This document shows, in pieces, positions 1 through 9,501 of a stretch of DNA of 64,000 nt. The notes under the pieces were generated by a model. It saw only the letters and a program-made list of their open reading frames with translations, did not search any database and was not told where the DNA came from. The stretch covers positions 620,001 to 684,000 of the forward strand of contig NZ_SIRS01000001.1 in assembly GCF_004310335.1 (NCBI RefSeq), in the 5' to 3' direction. The stretch is from Hyunsoonleella pacifica (GTDB lineage: Bacteria > Bacteroidota > Bacteroidia > Flavobacteriales > Flavobacteriaceae). The translations under genes and the position numbers were made by a program. Every line of letters starts with the position of its first letter. Position 1 is the stretch's first letter.

Positions 1-1
1 A

Positions 2-2641
2 ATTAAATTAAAACCGCTAAAAAAGTGGGAGGTTAATTTTGTACAACATTCGCATACTGATATAGGATACACAAGGTCTCAAACAGAGATTTTAGCAGAA
101 CACCCTAGATATATTGATTATGCTTTAGATTATTGTGATGCTACAGACAATTTCCCAGAAACCTCAAGATTTAAATGGACTTGCGAAGCCTCATGGGCAG
201 TAGATGAGTTTTTAAACAGTAGGTCCCAAGAACAAATTGAACGATTAAAAAAGCGAGTTGAAGAAGGAAGAATAGAAATAACAGGAATGTATTTCAATTT
301 TAATGAGCTACCAGATGAGCCATCATTAGCAGCATCATTGGCGCCAATTAAAAACATTGCAGATAAAGGTATAAAAGTTACATCTGCAATGCAAAACGAT
401 GTAAACGGTATTGCATGGTGTATGAATGATTACTTTAACACCTTAGATGTTAAATATTTAACCATGGGAACTCATGGGCATAAGGCTTTAATTTCTTTTG
501 ATACCCCTTTAGCTTTTTGGTGGGTGTCTCCATCAGGAAAAAAGATGTTAACCTATAGAGCAGAGCATTACATGACAGGGAATACTTTTGGAGTACATCA
601 ATCCGATTTTGAGAGTTTTGAAAAACACCTCCTGGAGTATCTAATTAAACTAGAAGAACGTGGGTACCCTTACAGTAAAACAGCGATACAACATTCAGGT
701 TTTATGACCGATAATTCTCCACCATCAATGAAAGCAAGCCATTTAATTAAACAATGGAACGAGAAATACAAGTGGCCAAAAATTAGAACGGCTGTGGCTA
801 GTGATTTTTTTGAAGATTTTGAAAAGGAGTACGGCAAAGACCTTATAGAAGTTAAAGCACATTGGCCAGATTGGTGGACAGATGGTGTTGCCTCTGGAGC
901 TAGAGACGTAGCCGCAACTAGAAATGCCCATGTAAATCTAATTGCAGGCCAAGGTGGTTTATCAATGGCAAAACTAATGGGGTCTAGTATGCCTAAAGGC
1001 ATAGACGCCCGAATATTTGAAGCCAACAAAGCCCTTCTGTTTTATGGAGAACATACATTTGGCGCTCAAGAGAGTATTTCGCAACCGTATAGTAAAGCCA
1101 CTATGGAACAACGTGAAATAAAGGAATCCTATGCTTGGGAGGCCTCAAGAAGGTCTAGCATGATAGTTGAGGAAGCTAAAGGCTTGTTAAATGAGTACAT
1201 GGGGAAATCTAAGGACGCATCTATAGCAGTTTTTAATACATTAAATTGGGAGCGAGAAGGTCTAATAGAAATGTTTATAGATCACCAACAAGTACCTCAT
1301 GGAAAAAAAATACGATTAGTAGATGATAATGGGGTTGTATATCCTGCTCAAATACTAAAACCTTGGCATGGAGGTACGTATTGGACAGCTTGGGTAAAAA
1401 ACATTCCGCCTTTTGGATATAAAAAATTCAATATAGAAGTTTATGAAGACCACCACGCTCACTCGCATGCAAATGGAGAAAGGCATAGTCACAATGCTAA
1501 TTTCGATTATAAAGAAAAAACGCATTATATTCAGTTAGATAACCCTTGGTATTCTATTAAAATAGATAAGAAAAAAGGAACAATAGCCCAGATTTATGAT
1601 AAAGATTTATCTAAAAATATTCTAGATAAAACATCACAATACAACTTAGGAGAATTCATTTTAGAAAAACTTGGAGGAAGAGAGCAATTACAAATTACAA
1701 AAACTGTAAATGGCGCACGATATGGACATTTAAAAGACTATACAAGACAGCCTTTAGATAGTGTTTGGCTTTCTGAAATTAAAGAAGGCGAAATATGGAA
1801 TACAATTAAGTTTAGAGGAAAAACAGAAACAGCTTATGATGATTTAGAAGCATTTTCATTTGAAATTAAGCTCTTTAATACAGCAAAAAGAATAGACTTT
1901 GCGTTTGAACTAAAGAAAAAACCTATAGTAGACCCAGAGAGTTTTTATATTTCGTTTCCATTTAAGTTAGACGAAGGTAAAATACACTTTGAAATTTCGG
2001 GAGGACCTATAGAAGCAGGAGTAGAGCAAATACCAGGCTCGGCAAATGATTGGAATACCGTGCAAAACTATGTGCAAATTAAAAATAAAAATGAGCAAAT
2101 AGTATTGGTTTCTCCAGAAGCACCAATAATGCAGTTTGGAGATATTAACACAGGCCGATTTGATTATGGAGCCGTTCCTAAGAGTAATAATTTGTTTAGT
2201 TGGCCAATGAATAATTATTGGGTTACAAATTTTAATGCAGACCAGCGTGGTATGTATACCTGGACTTATAGTCTAACCAGTATGGATAATAGTAGCAATA
2301 AAGCAGCTACAAAGTATGGATGGGAGCATAGAGTACCTTTTTTACCCAGAATAATTCCTGCTAGCCCAATAGAAAAAGTAGGTAAAAACAAATTGTCTGT
2401 ACTTTCAAATATTCCAGATAATGTATTAATTATCAATGCTAAACCTCTTGAAAATGAAAATGCGATACTACTACATCTTAGGGAAGTAGCAGGAAAGGAT
2501 AGTACATTTAAGGCAAAGATTTTTTCAGGAACAGCAGTTAAATTTATTGAAACTAATGTTGTGGGAGAAGAAATAAAAGAAACGCAAAACATTATAGTTA
2601 ATGCCCTTGAAAGCAAGTTTATTAAATTGATTTGGGAGTAA
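2..2641 (+). CDS. GH38 alpha-mannosidase, 5' end outside window
   Basis: The frame is open from the first bases of the window, so the true start lies upstream; 879 residues plus stop are visible. The first ATG (287) is internal, because coding similarity to GH38 continues upstream of it. The metal-binding motif HSHTDIGYT is at visible residues 16-24 (H16/H18/D20), and the probable nucleophile Asp is D133 in MQNDVNG. GH38 enzymes release terminal alpha-mannose with retention using Zn2+ or Ca2+. The catalytic domain is followed by the usual middle and C-terminal beta domains. An unusual loop with six histidines is encoded at about 1450-1494. The gene lies upstream of lacI-1 (gap 234 nt) in the same direction as the second GH38 gene. 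Export and cell location cannot be judged because the N-terminus is missing. Confidence 0.93.
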   Translation: MKLKPLKKWEVNFVQHSHTDIGYTRSQTEILAEHPRYIDYALDYCDATDNFPETSRFKWTCEASWAVDEFLNSRSQEQIERLKKRVEEGRIEITGMYFNFNELPDEPSLAASLAPIKNIADKGIKVTSAMQNDVNGIAWCMNDYFNTLDVKYLTMGTHGHKALISFDTPLAFWWVSPSGKKMLTYRAEHYMTGNTFGVHQSDFESFEKHLLEYLIKLEERGYPYSKTAIQHSGFMTDNSPPSMKASHLIKQWNEKYKWPKIRTAVASDFFEDFEKEYGKDLIEVKAHWPDWWTDGVASGARDVAATRNAHVNLIAGQGGLSMAKLMGSSMPKGIDARIFEANKALLFYGEHTFGAQESISQPYSKATMEQREIKESYAWEASRRSSMIVEEAKGLLNEYMGKSKDASIAVFNTLNWEREGLIEMFIDHQQVPHGKKIRLVDDNGVVYPAQILKPWHGGTYWTAWVKNIPPFGYKKFNIEVYEDHHAHSHANGERHSHNANFDYKEKTHYIQLDNPWYSIKIDKKKGTIAQIYDKDLSKNILDKTSQYNLGEFILEKLGGREQLQITKTVNGARYGHLKDYTRQPLDSVWLSEIKEGEIWNTIKFRGKTETAYDDLEAFSFEIKLFNTAKRIDFAFELKKKPIVDPESFYISFPFKLDEGKIHFEISGGPIEAGVEQIPGSANDWNTVQNYVQIKNKNEQIVLVSPEAPIMQFGDINTGRFDYGAVPKSNNLFSWPMNNYWVTNFNADQRGMYTWTYSLTSMDNSSNKAATKYGWEHRVPFLPRIIPASPIEKVGKNKLSVLSNIPDNVLIINAKPLENENAILLHLREVAGKDSTFKAKIFSGTAVKFIETNVVGEEIKETQNIIVNALESKFIKLIWE

Positions 2642-2832
2642 TTATTCTTTTATACTTCAGATACATTTTTAATCAAGAAATGTCATCAATCTAAAGGTAT
2701 ATGAAATAAAACCAAGGTTGAATGAAGCGAACAGAATAGCAAAGTATTAAGAGGGTAATTTGAAAAATAAAAATGCATCATAAACCAGAATAACCCGTTA
2801 TAATGAATAAAATTTAAGAAAAAGTTTTTTAG

Positions 2833-2852
2833 AAGTATTATTTTTAATACTT
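2833..2852. repeat. Short inverted repeat upstream of lacI-1
   Basis: AAGTATTA (2833-2840) and TAATACTT (2845-2852) form an 8-bp stem with a TTTT loop just before the lacI-1 operator. It could be a weak terminator for the upstream GH38 gene or part of the lacI-1 promoter region. The sequence does not decide between these. Confidence 0.3.
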
Positions 2853-2859
2853 TAGCTAA

Positions 2860-2873
2860 CTAAATCGGTTTAG
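2860..2873. promoter_or_regulatory. Putative LacI-1 operator at lacI-1
   Basis: CTAAATCGGTTTAG is a near-perfect 14-bp palindrome with a central CG, typical of LacI-family operators. It ends two bases before the lacI-1 ATG. Its exact reverse complement recurs at 3937-3950, upstream of the next GH38 gene. The position suggests autorepression. Confidence 0.72.
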
Positions 2874-2875
2874 TT

Positions 2876-3910
2876 ATGAAGAGTGGCAAAAAATATTCTT
2901 TAAAGGATATTGCTAATGATTTAAATATTTCTAAGACAACGGTTTCCCTTGTGCTTAATAATAAAGGGGATGAAAATAAAATTAGTGCCGATACCCAAAA
3001 AAGAATAAAAGAATATGCCAAGAAAAATGATTATGTACCAAATCAATTAGCAAGAGGATTAAGTAGAGGTAAGAGCGAAACGATTGGATTAATTATACCG
3101 AATATTTCAGATACCTTTTACTCTAAAGTAGCTGGTTTTATTGAGATAAAGGCAAAGGAAAAAGGCTATACGGTATTGTTTAGTAGTTCTTACGAAAACC
3201 CTGAAACCGAAGGAGAGCTTATAAGGTCTATGCTTAATAGGCAAGTAGATGGATTAGTGATTGCGTCTACTCAAAAAAATCAAAAGGAAATAGACTTTTT
3301 AAAGAAAGAAAAGTTTCCCTTTGTACTGTTTGATAGACATTATCCAGATATGGATACGGACCATGTTATTGTAGATAATTACTATGGTTCAAGAAAAGTA
3401 ACAGAGCATCTGCTTAACTTAGGAAGAAAACGTATAGGTTTTGTAACATTAAAACCAGGCTTAGAACCGATAGCACAACGTTTAAAAGGTTATTGCGACG
3501 CGCTTAAAAGTCATAATTTAGTTCAGAATAAAGACCATATACAAGAGATAAGTAGAGAAGAATATTTTAATGAAATAGAAAGTGCCATTAAAGACTTACT
3601 CCAGAGAGCAGAACCCGTTGATGCCATTGTGTTTTCAACACATTATTTGGCCTCTCAAGGGTTGCGGGTACTTAAAAAATTAGACGTGAATGTACCAGAT
3701 GACGTTGCTATAGTAAGCTTTGATGAACTAAGTGCTTTTGATATAGTAGAACCTCCAATCACAGCAGTAGTACAACCTGTTGAAGCCATTGGAAGTGCAG
3801 TAACAGATATACTTTTAAGTAAAATAGAGGGTACGGTTAAGACCAAAACACAAGTAAAAGTTTTAAAAACAAAACTAGAAGTAAGAGGGTCTTGCGGAAC
3901 AAAAAAATAG
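2876..3910 (+). CDS. LacI-family transcriptional regulator (LacI-1)
   Basis: 344 aa. The N-terminal helix-turn-helix starts at YSLKDIANDLNISK, with recognition helix residues K20-T21-T22-V23-S24-L25, then the hinge and a periplasmic-binding-protein-like sugar sensor domain (about residues 64-340). It is flanked by two copies of one palindrome, at 2860-2873 just before its own start and at 3937-3950 before the next GH38 gene. It is therefore probably an autoregulated repressor, or possibly an activator, of the mannosidase and sugar-acid operon that follows. The effector is not known; a mannose derivative or a downstream sugar acid is plausible. It is a paralogue of LacI-2 (25838-26854): the recognition helices share KTTVS and differ at the next residue (Leu here, Tyr there). 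Confidence 0.93.
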   Translation: MKSGKKYSLKDIANDLNISKTTVSLVLNNKGDENKISADTQKRIKEYAKKNDYVPNQLARGLSRGKSETIGLIIPNISDTFYSKVAGFIEIKAKEKGYTVLFSSSYENPETEGELIRSMLNRQVDGLVIASTQKNQKEIDFLKKEKFPFVLFDRHYPDMDTDHVIVDNYYGSRKVTEHLLNLGRKRIGFVTLKPGLEPIAQRLKGYCDALKSHNLVQNKDHIQEISREEYFNEIESAIKDLLQRAEPVDAIVFSTHYLASQGLRVLKKLDVNVPDDVAIVSFDELSAFDIVEPPITAVVQPVEAIGSAVTDILLSKIEGTVKTKTQVKVLKTKLEVRGSCGTKK

Positions 3911-3936
3911 CTTTAACGAGTTTTTTTAGAAATAAA

Positions 3937-3950
3937 CTAAACCGATTTAG
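3937..3950. promoter_or_regulatory. Putative LacI-1 operator upstream of second GH38
   Basis: CTAAACCGATTTAG is the exact reverse complement of the site at 2860-2873. It lies 36 bases upstream of the GH38 start codon and would control the long operon running to 15594. Confidence 0.75.
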
Positions 3951-3986
3951 TAAAACAATTAATAAGTTTAAATAGCTAAGAATTAA

Positions 3987-6839
3987 ATGAAAAAGTACAC
4001 ATTTTTAATGCTGATGTTGATGGTGGGGTTTGCTTATGGGCAACGCACTATCAATATGACTTATGTAGAGCCTTATGAGTATAAAGAAATATCAGGTAAT
4101 TTATTAGCTAAAGCTAGTTTAGATATTGATGATGTCAATCTTTACAAAAGATTAGATTTTGCTAGTGGAAGAACTACTGAAGTTACGCAAAAAGATGGTA
4201 AAGCATGGGTATGGTTGCCCGTTTTTGGCACCTCCGAAAGCGTAACCTTTGTGGGGAAATCAAGAAAAAATACTTCTAAACAATTATTTACACCATTAGT
4301 AACATCAGATTGGGGCTATTTTAGTGAGGGCACGTTGCATGTTATTTCATCATCACATCAAGATATTGCCTGGGTAGATACTCCTGATAAGTGTAGGGAG
4401 GAGCGTATTCATCATATCGTAGCACCTGCTTTAGATATTATGAAAACCGATAAAAATTTCCACTTTGGAATGGAGCAGACGCTCGATTTAATGGAGTTTT
4501 TAGAAGAATTTCCAGAGCGCAAAGAGGAAATTATATTGCGTTCACAGGAAGGAAGATTTAAATGGGGAGGAACCTATAATCAGCCTTACGAAGGCATGCA
4601 AACCGACGAGCAGTTAATTCGTGAGCTCTATTTTGGAAGACGTTGGATTATAAAGAACCTTGAAGGCGCAGATGCCGTAACAGTATACAATACAGATGTG
4701 CCAGGAAGAACATTGCAATCAGCACAAGTACTGGCTAAATCTGGTATAGAGAACTTATTTGTGTCTAGAATGAAAGAAGGTTTTTATAACTGGTATTCTC
4801 CAGATGGTTCGAAAATTCCAACATACAGTCCAGGAAATTATGGTTGGGCAGTAATGTTCTATAAACTCTTTGAACAAGACGCTATAGAGGCTATGCATAA
4901 ATTACAATCTAGAGTAAAAATGTGGAGCGATTATTATAAAGAACACAACCTACCACCACATTTTGCTATAGTGATAAGTAATGATGCTTCAGGACCTAAC
5001 AACTATGGAAACATTGTTTCAGAATGGAATGAAATTCTAAAGAAAACTGGGGTTAAAATGCCCAATCTTAGACATTCCACAGTAACAGCACTGATGAATG
5101 AAATAAAAACACCTGAAGCTAATTTTGAAATTGTTGACGGCGAAAGACCTAACATTTGGTCATACATCCATGGTCCGGGACACGCAAAGGCCATCACAGC
5201 ATCACGAAAAGCAGGACGTTTATTACCATCAGCAGAAATTTTTGCCTCTATTGATGCTACTCTAAAAGGGTCGTTTAAAGACTATCCATCAGAAGCACTT
5301 TCGGAAGCCTTTGAAGCATCCATATACCCAGACCATGGTTGGGGTGGTAAAAACGGACATATCACAGATAGTATTTTTAGAGCTAAACTAGAATTTTCAG
5401 CCTCTGAAGCAGACCGATTAATAGCTACATCTATTAACTCCATTTCAAGTAATGTAAAAACCAAGCGCAACAACGCCATGGTGGTTTACAATGACTTGTC
5501 TTGGGAAAGAACGGCAACTGCTAAAGTGGCTTTAAGTGATAATTCCAACTATTATGTTATAGACCAAAATGGTAATGTGGTACCGTCTCAAATCAGTACG
5601 CAAAAGGGTATAAGAACTTTGGAGTTTGTAGCATCTAAATTACCCTCTTTGGGCTATGCTACCTTTTACTTAAAGAAAGGTAGAAAAACATTTAAAGTCA
5701 ACAAGACTGTAAAACCTAATGCCCTATGGAATCAATTTTATGAAATGAGGTTGGGGAAAGGTGGTATTACGTATTTGTTTGACAGTGAGTTAAATAAAGA
5801 AGTTGTAAAGACTACTAGATTTGCTGGAGGCGATATACTTTCTATGAAATATGATGGGAATGGGGCAGGAGAGTTTACCCAAATGACAGTACCTAAAATG
5901 GATGGGTTTGATAAAACAAGTTTACACACTGGTAACTGGAAAATTGTTAATGACGGAGCTGTATATACGCTTTATGAAAATCGAGTTAAGTTTAAGCATG
6001 CCAACATAGTTCAACATATAAAAGTACATCATCACATTAAGAAAATAGATTTTTCAATAGATATTTTGGATTGGGATGGCACCCATAACAGGGAGTTTAG
6101 ATTTGCTTTGCCTTTAGATATGGAAGACACAACCATTAAATACGAAGTACCTCTCGCTATAGCCGAAGTTGGAAAGTCTGAAATGAAACAAGCACCAAGA
6201 GGCTGGTCTTGGGTTGGTACTTACGACCAAAAGCCTGTGGAAATTCATCCAAGAGAGGTTATGAATTTTATCTCTTCAGAAAAGGACGGTTTCCAAGTAA
6301 CACTAGCTTCAGGAGTAGCTGTGGCAGATTGGATAGACCCAACCAGAGAATCTGTTGAATATACAGTGCTTCAAGGTATTTTAATGGCATCGCATAAAAG
6401 TTGCCACGGCGAAGGCAATTGGTACCACCAAACAGGAGACCATCATTTTGAATTTTCAATAACATCTCATCAAGCAAGTGATGCCACGGCGTATCAGTTT
6501 AGTAATGGTGCACACCATCCGCTTCAGGTAAGCTCTCAAAAAACAAAGAATAAAGAGGGTAGTTTACCTGAAAGTAAAAGTTTTTTCGATATTTCCAACC
6601 CCATGGTACGCGTTACTACCATCAAGAAAGCAGAAGATGAAGATGCCTTTATTCTAAGGCTTGTAGAGCTAGATGGTAAAGACAGTCAACCCACAATATT
6701 ACTACCCAAATCAGCTTCAAAAGTTATAAAAACCAATTTAATTGAAGAAGATGTAGAAACATTGAATTTAAGTGGAAAAGATATAAAAATAGACATAGGG
6801 CATAATGCTATTGAAACCTATAAAATAATTTTAAAGTAA
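3987..6839 (+). CDS. Secreted GH38 alpha-mannosidase
   Basis: 950 aa with a signal peptide at residues 1-18 (cleavage after FAYG). An N-terminal beta region (about 20-115) precedes the GH38 catalytic barrel. The metal motif SSSHQDIAW has H124 and D126, and the likely nucleophile is D237 in NTDVPG. Middle three-helix and C-terminal beta-sandwich domains fill the rest. The enzyme should trim alpha-mannosyl residues in the periplasm or at the cell surface; no lipobox or T9SS domain is visible, so a periplasmic location is favoured. It is the first gene after the operator at 3937-3950 and is followed 29 nt later by the RraA-type gene, so it probably opens the operon. Linkage specificity cannot be read from the sequence. 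Confidence 0.93.
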   Translation: MKKYTFLMLMLMVGFAYGQRTINMTYVEPYEYKEISGNLLAKASLDIDDVNLYKRLDFASGRTTEVTQKDGKAWVWLPVFGTSESVTFVGKSRKNTSKQLFTPLVTSDWGYFSEGTLHVISSSHQDIAWVDTPDKCREERIHHIVAPALDIMKTDKNFHFGMEQTLDLMEFLEEFPERKEEIILRSQEGRFKWGGTYNQPYEGMQTDEQLIRELYFGRRWIIKNLEGADAVTVYNTDVPGRTLQSAQVLAKSGIENLFVSRMKEGFYNWYSPDGSKIPTYSPGNYGWAVMFYKLFEQDAIEAMHKLQSRVKMWSDYYKEHNLPPHFAIVISNDASGPNNYGNIVSEWNEILKKTGVKMPNLRHSTVTALMNEIKTPEANFEIVDGERPNIWSYIHGPGHAKAITASRKAGRLLPSAEIFASIDATLKGSFKDYPSEALSEAFEASIYPDHGWGGKNGHITDSIFRAKLEFSASEADRLIATSINSISSNVKTKRNNAMVVYNDLSWERTATAKVALSDNSNYYVIDQNGNVVPSQISTQKGIRTLEFVASKLPSLGYATFYLKKGRKTFKVNKTVKPNALWNQFYEMRLGKGGITYLFDSELNKEVVKTTRFAGGDILSMKYDGNGAGEFTQMTVPKMDGFDKTSLHTGNWKIVNDGAVYTLYENRVKFKHANIVQHIKVHHHIKKIDFSIDILDWDGTHNREFRFALPLDMEDTTIKYEVPLAIAEVGKSEMKQAPRGWSWVGTYDQKPVEIHPREVMNFISSEKDGFQVTLASGVAVADWIDPTRESVEYTVLQGILMASHKSCHGEGNWYHQTGDHHFEFSITSHQASDATAYQFSNGAHHPLQVSSQKTKNKEGSLPESKSFFDISNPMVRVTTIKKAEDEDAFILRLVELDGKDSQPTILLPKSASKVIKTNLIEEDVETLNLSGKDIKIDIGHNAIETYKIILK

Positions 6840-6868
6840 CAAGAATTAACATTTTGTAATCAAACGAT

Positions 6869-7573
6869 ATGAGCAGTACTAATAAAATTTGGAATGATGA
6901 TAAAGAGCTATTCGCTATAGCCAAGTCAGAATTATTTGTAGCCTTAGTAGGCGATATTTTAGATACGTTGGGATACCAACATCAATTTTTACCACCTAAT
7001 ATAAAACCATTGAACACAGATTTTGTGGTTATAGGTAGAGCAATGCCAGTTTTAGAGGCCGATGTTTTTGAAGAGTCTGTAAAAGACACTAAAAACCCCA
7101 TGATGAAAAAGCCTTTTGGAATCATGTTTGAAGCCTTAGATGACTTAAAAGAAGACGAGGTTTATATCTGCTCAGGTTCTTCTCCAAGATACGCATTGTG
7201 GGGAGGTTTAATGAGTACAAGGGCTATGAAATTAAAGGCAGCTGGTGCTGTACTTCATGGCTATTCACGAGATACCAACGAAGTTTTAAACCTTAATTTT
7301 CCAACGTTTTCTTACGGAGGTTACGCCCAAGACCAAGGTCCAAGGGGTAAAGTAATAGACTATAGAGTTCCTATAGAAATAGAAGGCACACGAATTAATC
7401 CAGGAGATATTATTTATGGAGATAGAGATGGCGTTGTAGTTGTACCAAAAGAAGTTGAAGAAAAAGCTTTTGCTGGAGCTATAGGTAAAGCCAGAGGAGA
7501 ACAATTGGTAAAAAAGGCATTAGAAGAAGGTATGAGCACTGTAGATGCCTACAACAAATTTGGAATTATGTAA
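6869..7573 (+). CDS. RraA/HMG-aldolase family protein, probable 2-keto-acid aldolase
   Basis: 234 aa, the usual length of the RraA-like family, which includes the class II pyruvate aldolases (4-hydroxy-4-methyl-2-oxoglutarate aldolase) and the RNase E regulator RraA. The Arg-Asp pair needed by the aldolases is present in GYSRDT (R134, D135), and the C-terminal GDRDGVVVVP motif is intact. This favours an enzyme over a regulator. Together with a dehydrogenase, lactonase and UxuA-type dehydratase downstream, it could cleave a 2-keto-3-deoxy sugar acid to pyruvate plus an aldehyde. That role is inference; no KDG aldolase of another family lies in the cluster. It is cytoplasmic, with no signal peptide. 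Confidence 0.85.
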   Translation: MSSTNKIWNDDKELFAIAKSELFVALVGDILDTLGYQHQFLPPNIKPLNTDFVVIGRAMPVLEADVFEESVKDTKNPMMKKPFGIMFEALDDLKEDEVYICSGSSPRYALWGGLMSTRAMKLKAAGAVLHGYSRDTNEVLNLNFPTFSYGGYAQDQGPRGKVIDYRVPIEIEGTRINPGDIIYGDRDGVVVVPKEVEEKAFAGAIGKARGEQLVKKALEEGMSTVDAYNKFGIM

Positions 7574-7608
7574 ACCATTAATAAAACAACCAACTAAACC
7601 AAAATATA

Positions 7609-9057
7609 ATGAGTAAAACATCAAACTATTTACTAGGTATTAGCTTTGTATCAACCATTGGGGGCTTTCTTTTTGGCTACGATACAGCTATAATTTCTGG
7701 ATGCAATACGTTTTTAGAATCTCAATACAATCTTTCTGCAAGTATGCTAGGTTGGATTGTGTCATCGGCCTTATTAGGTACAATTCTGGGATGTATCATT
7801 TCTGGAAGCATTACTGATAAATTGGGAAGAAAAAAAGCATTAATAGTAGCAGCATTGTGTTTAACATTATCTGCTTTTGGTTCCATGCTTCCACCTCAAT
7901 TTTTAGGGGATTTAGAAGCATCATATTGGATAACTTCTACATCAGATACTTCATTTTTATTTTTGGTAATTGTTCGGGTTATTGGAGGCATCGGCGTTGG
8001 TATAACCTCCGTTGTTGCACCTATTTACATCTCAGAACTTACACTACCACAAAACCGAGGAAAAATGGTTTCTCTATATCAGTTGTCAATCACTCTCGGA
8101 ATTTTATTAGCTTTTTTAGTTGATTGGTTGGTGTTAAGTAGTGCGGGAGATGCAGCCGGTATGATAAGTCAAGATAATGGAGGGTTTTGGAATTGGTTAT
8201 TTGTTGAAGAAATCTGGAGAGGCATGTTTGGTACAGAAATACCAATAGCACTATTATTTTTATTCCTATTATTCACAGTACCAGAAAGTCCAAGATGGCT
8301 AGCTATTAATGGAAAAGCTGTTAAAGCTTATGATATCATGGTCAAAACTATGGGCGAAACCATGGCAAAATCTCAAATGGATGAGATACAATCAGTTGTG
8401 AAATCAGAATCTCAAGGATTTAAAGACTTATTAAAACCCTATTTAAGACGTCCGTTTTTAATTGGAATTTTGCTACCCATGTTTTCACATTTAAGTGGAA
8501 TAGCAGCCATTATGTATTTTGCTCCCAATATTTTGAATGAGTCAATCCAAAGTGTAGAAAGTTCTTTTCTAGGCGCAGTACTTGTAGGTGTAGTTAATTC
8601 AATTTTCACGTTTGTAGCCATTATGAATATTGAGCGTTACGGACGAAGAAAATTACTTCTAATTGGCGTCATAGGTGCCGCCATATCATTGTTTGGCGTA
8701 GCAGCCTTATTCGCCATAGGCTCTAGTTTGGTTATTATTCCATTGTTACTTTATGTGGCGTGTTTTGCTTTTTCTTATGGCCCAATTGTGTGGGTTATTA
8801 TTAGTGAAATTTTTCCAACTAAAATTAGAGGTTTAGCAGTAAGTATAGGAAGCCTTTCTTTAATGGTAACAGGTTTCTTTATCACACTAACCAATCCAAT
8901 TTTTATAGAAAATATAAAACCTTCAGGAACCTTCTTTCTTTACGGCGCATTAACACTACCAGCTACTTGGTTCATATGGAAGTTTGTGCCAGAAACAAAG
9001 GGCAAAACATTAGAGGAAATAGAAATGTCTTGGAAAAAAGGTTATACTAAAGATTGA
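7609..9057 (+). CDS. MFS sugar-porter-family transporter, atypical sugar site
   Basis: 482 aa, 12 predicted membrane segments. Sugar-porter signatures are clear: GGFLFGYDTAIISG near the N-terminus, DKLGRKK after TM2, QLSIT in TM5, PESPRWL in the central loop and PETKGKTLEEIE at the C-terminus. The TM7 motif that in XylE and GLUT proteins reads QQxxGxN and contacts the hexose is here SHLSGIA (S293, H294, A299), so all three polar contacts are changed. The substrate is therefore probably not an ordinary hexopyranose; a modified sugar, lactone or sugar acid is possible. It sits in the operon between the aldolase and a cupin gene. Compare the second porter at 30438-31814, which keeps Gln and Asn. 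Confidence 0.9.
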   Translation: MSKTSNYLLGISFVSTIGGFLFGYDTAIISGCNTFLESQYNLSASMLGWIVSSALLGTILGCIISGSITDKLGRKKALIVAALCLTLSAFGSMLPPQFLGDLEASYWITSTSDTSFLFLVIVRVIGGIGVGITSVVAPIYISELTLPQNRGKMVSLYQLSITLGILLAFLVDWLVLSSAGDAAGMISQDNGGFWNWLFVEEIWRGMFGTEIPIALLFLFLLFTVPESPRWLAINGKAVKAYDIMVKTMGETMAKSQMDEIQSVVKSESQGFKDLLKPYLRRPFLIGILLPMFSHLSGIAAIMYFAPNILNESIQSVESSFLGAVLVGVVNSIFTFVAIMNIERYGRRKLLLIGVIGAAISLFGVAALFAIGSSLVIIPLLLYVACFAFSYGPIVWVIISEIFPTKIRGLAVSIGSLSLMVTGFFITLTNPIFIENIKPSGTFFLYGALTLPATWFIWKFVPETKGKTLEEIEMSWKKGYTKD

Positions 9058-9063
9058 TACAGT

Positions 9064-9495
9064 ATGAGTAAAAACGTTATAGAACAATACAAAGTAGAGG
9101 GCAATGGTTATCATCCGTTTTTAATACGAGAAGGTTGGCAAGTGGCGCAATTAAACTACATGCCAGAACAACATATAGATAACATAAAAAAGCTGGATGT
9201 TCACTTTTTAACCGATGAAGTGTTTATTCTCTTGAAAGGAGAAGCCGTATTAATTGGGGCTGAAATTGAAGGCGATAGTGTAACCTTTGAAGCAGAATTA
9301 CTAAAACCCAACATCACATATAATATTCCTGCCAATGTGTGGCATAATATAGCTATGAAAGAAGGAAGCGAGATTATTATAGTAGAAAAATCAGATACAC
9401 ATATATCAGACTTTGAGTTTTTTCAATTAAATGATGCGCAAATAGCTGAATTAAAACAGAAGGTAACAGCTTGTTTTAATAACCAAAAAGATTAA
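9064..9495 (+). CDS. Small cupin-domain protein
   Basis: 143 aa, one beta-barrel cupin domain. The segment around HFLTDEVFILLKGEA fits cupin motif 1 and NVWHNI fits motif 2. The metal-binding His set is incomplete compared with classical cupins, so metal binding is uncertain. There is no signal peptide. It starts 6 nt after the transporter stop and ends 6 nt before the SDR gene, so it is translationally clustered with them. Such small cupins in sugar operons may be isomerases, epimerases or mutarotase-like helpers; nothing in the sequence decides which. Confidence 0.7.
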   Translation: MSKNVIEQYKVEGNGYHPFLIREGWQVAQLNYMPEQHIDNIKKLDVHFLTDEVFILLKGEAVLIGAEIEGDSVTFEAELLKPNITYNIPANVWHNIAMKEGSEIIIVEKSDTHISDFEFFQLNDAQIAELKQKVTACFNNQKD

Positions 9496-9501
9496 AAGCC
9501 A

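Noticed and set aside
287-2641. GH38 gene starting at 287
   Set aside because: The frame stays open to the window edge and contains the essential HSHTDIGYT motif upstream of 287, so 287 is an internal Met.
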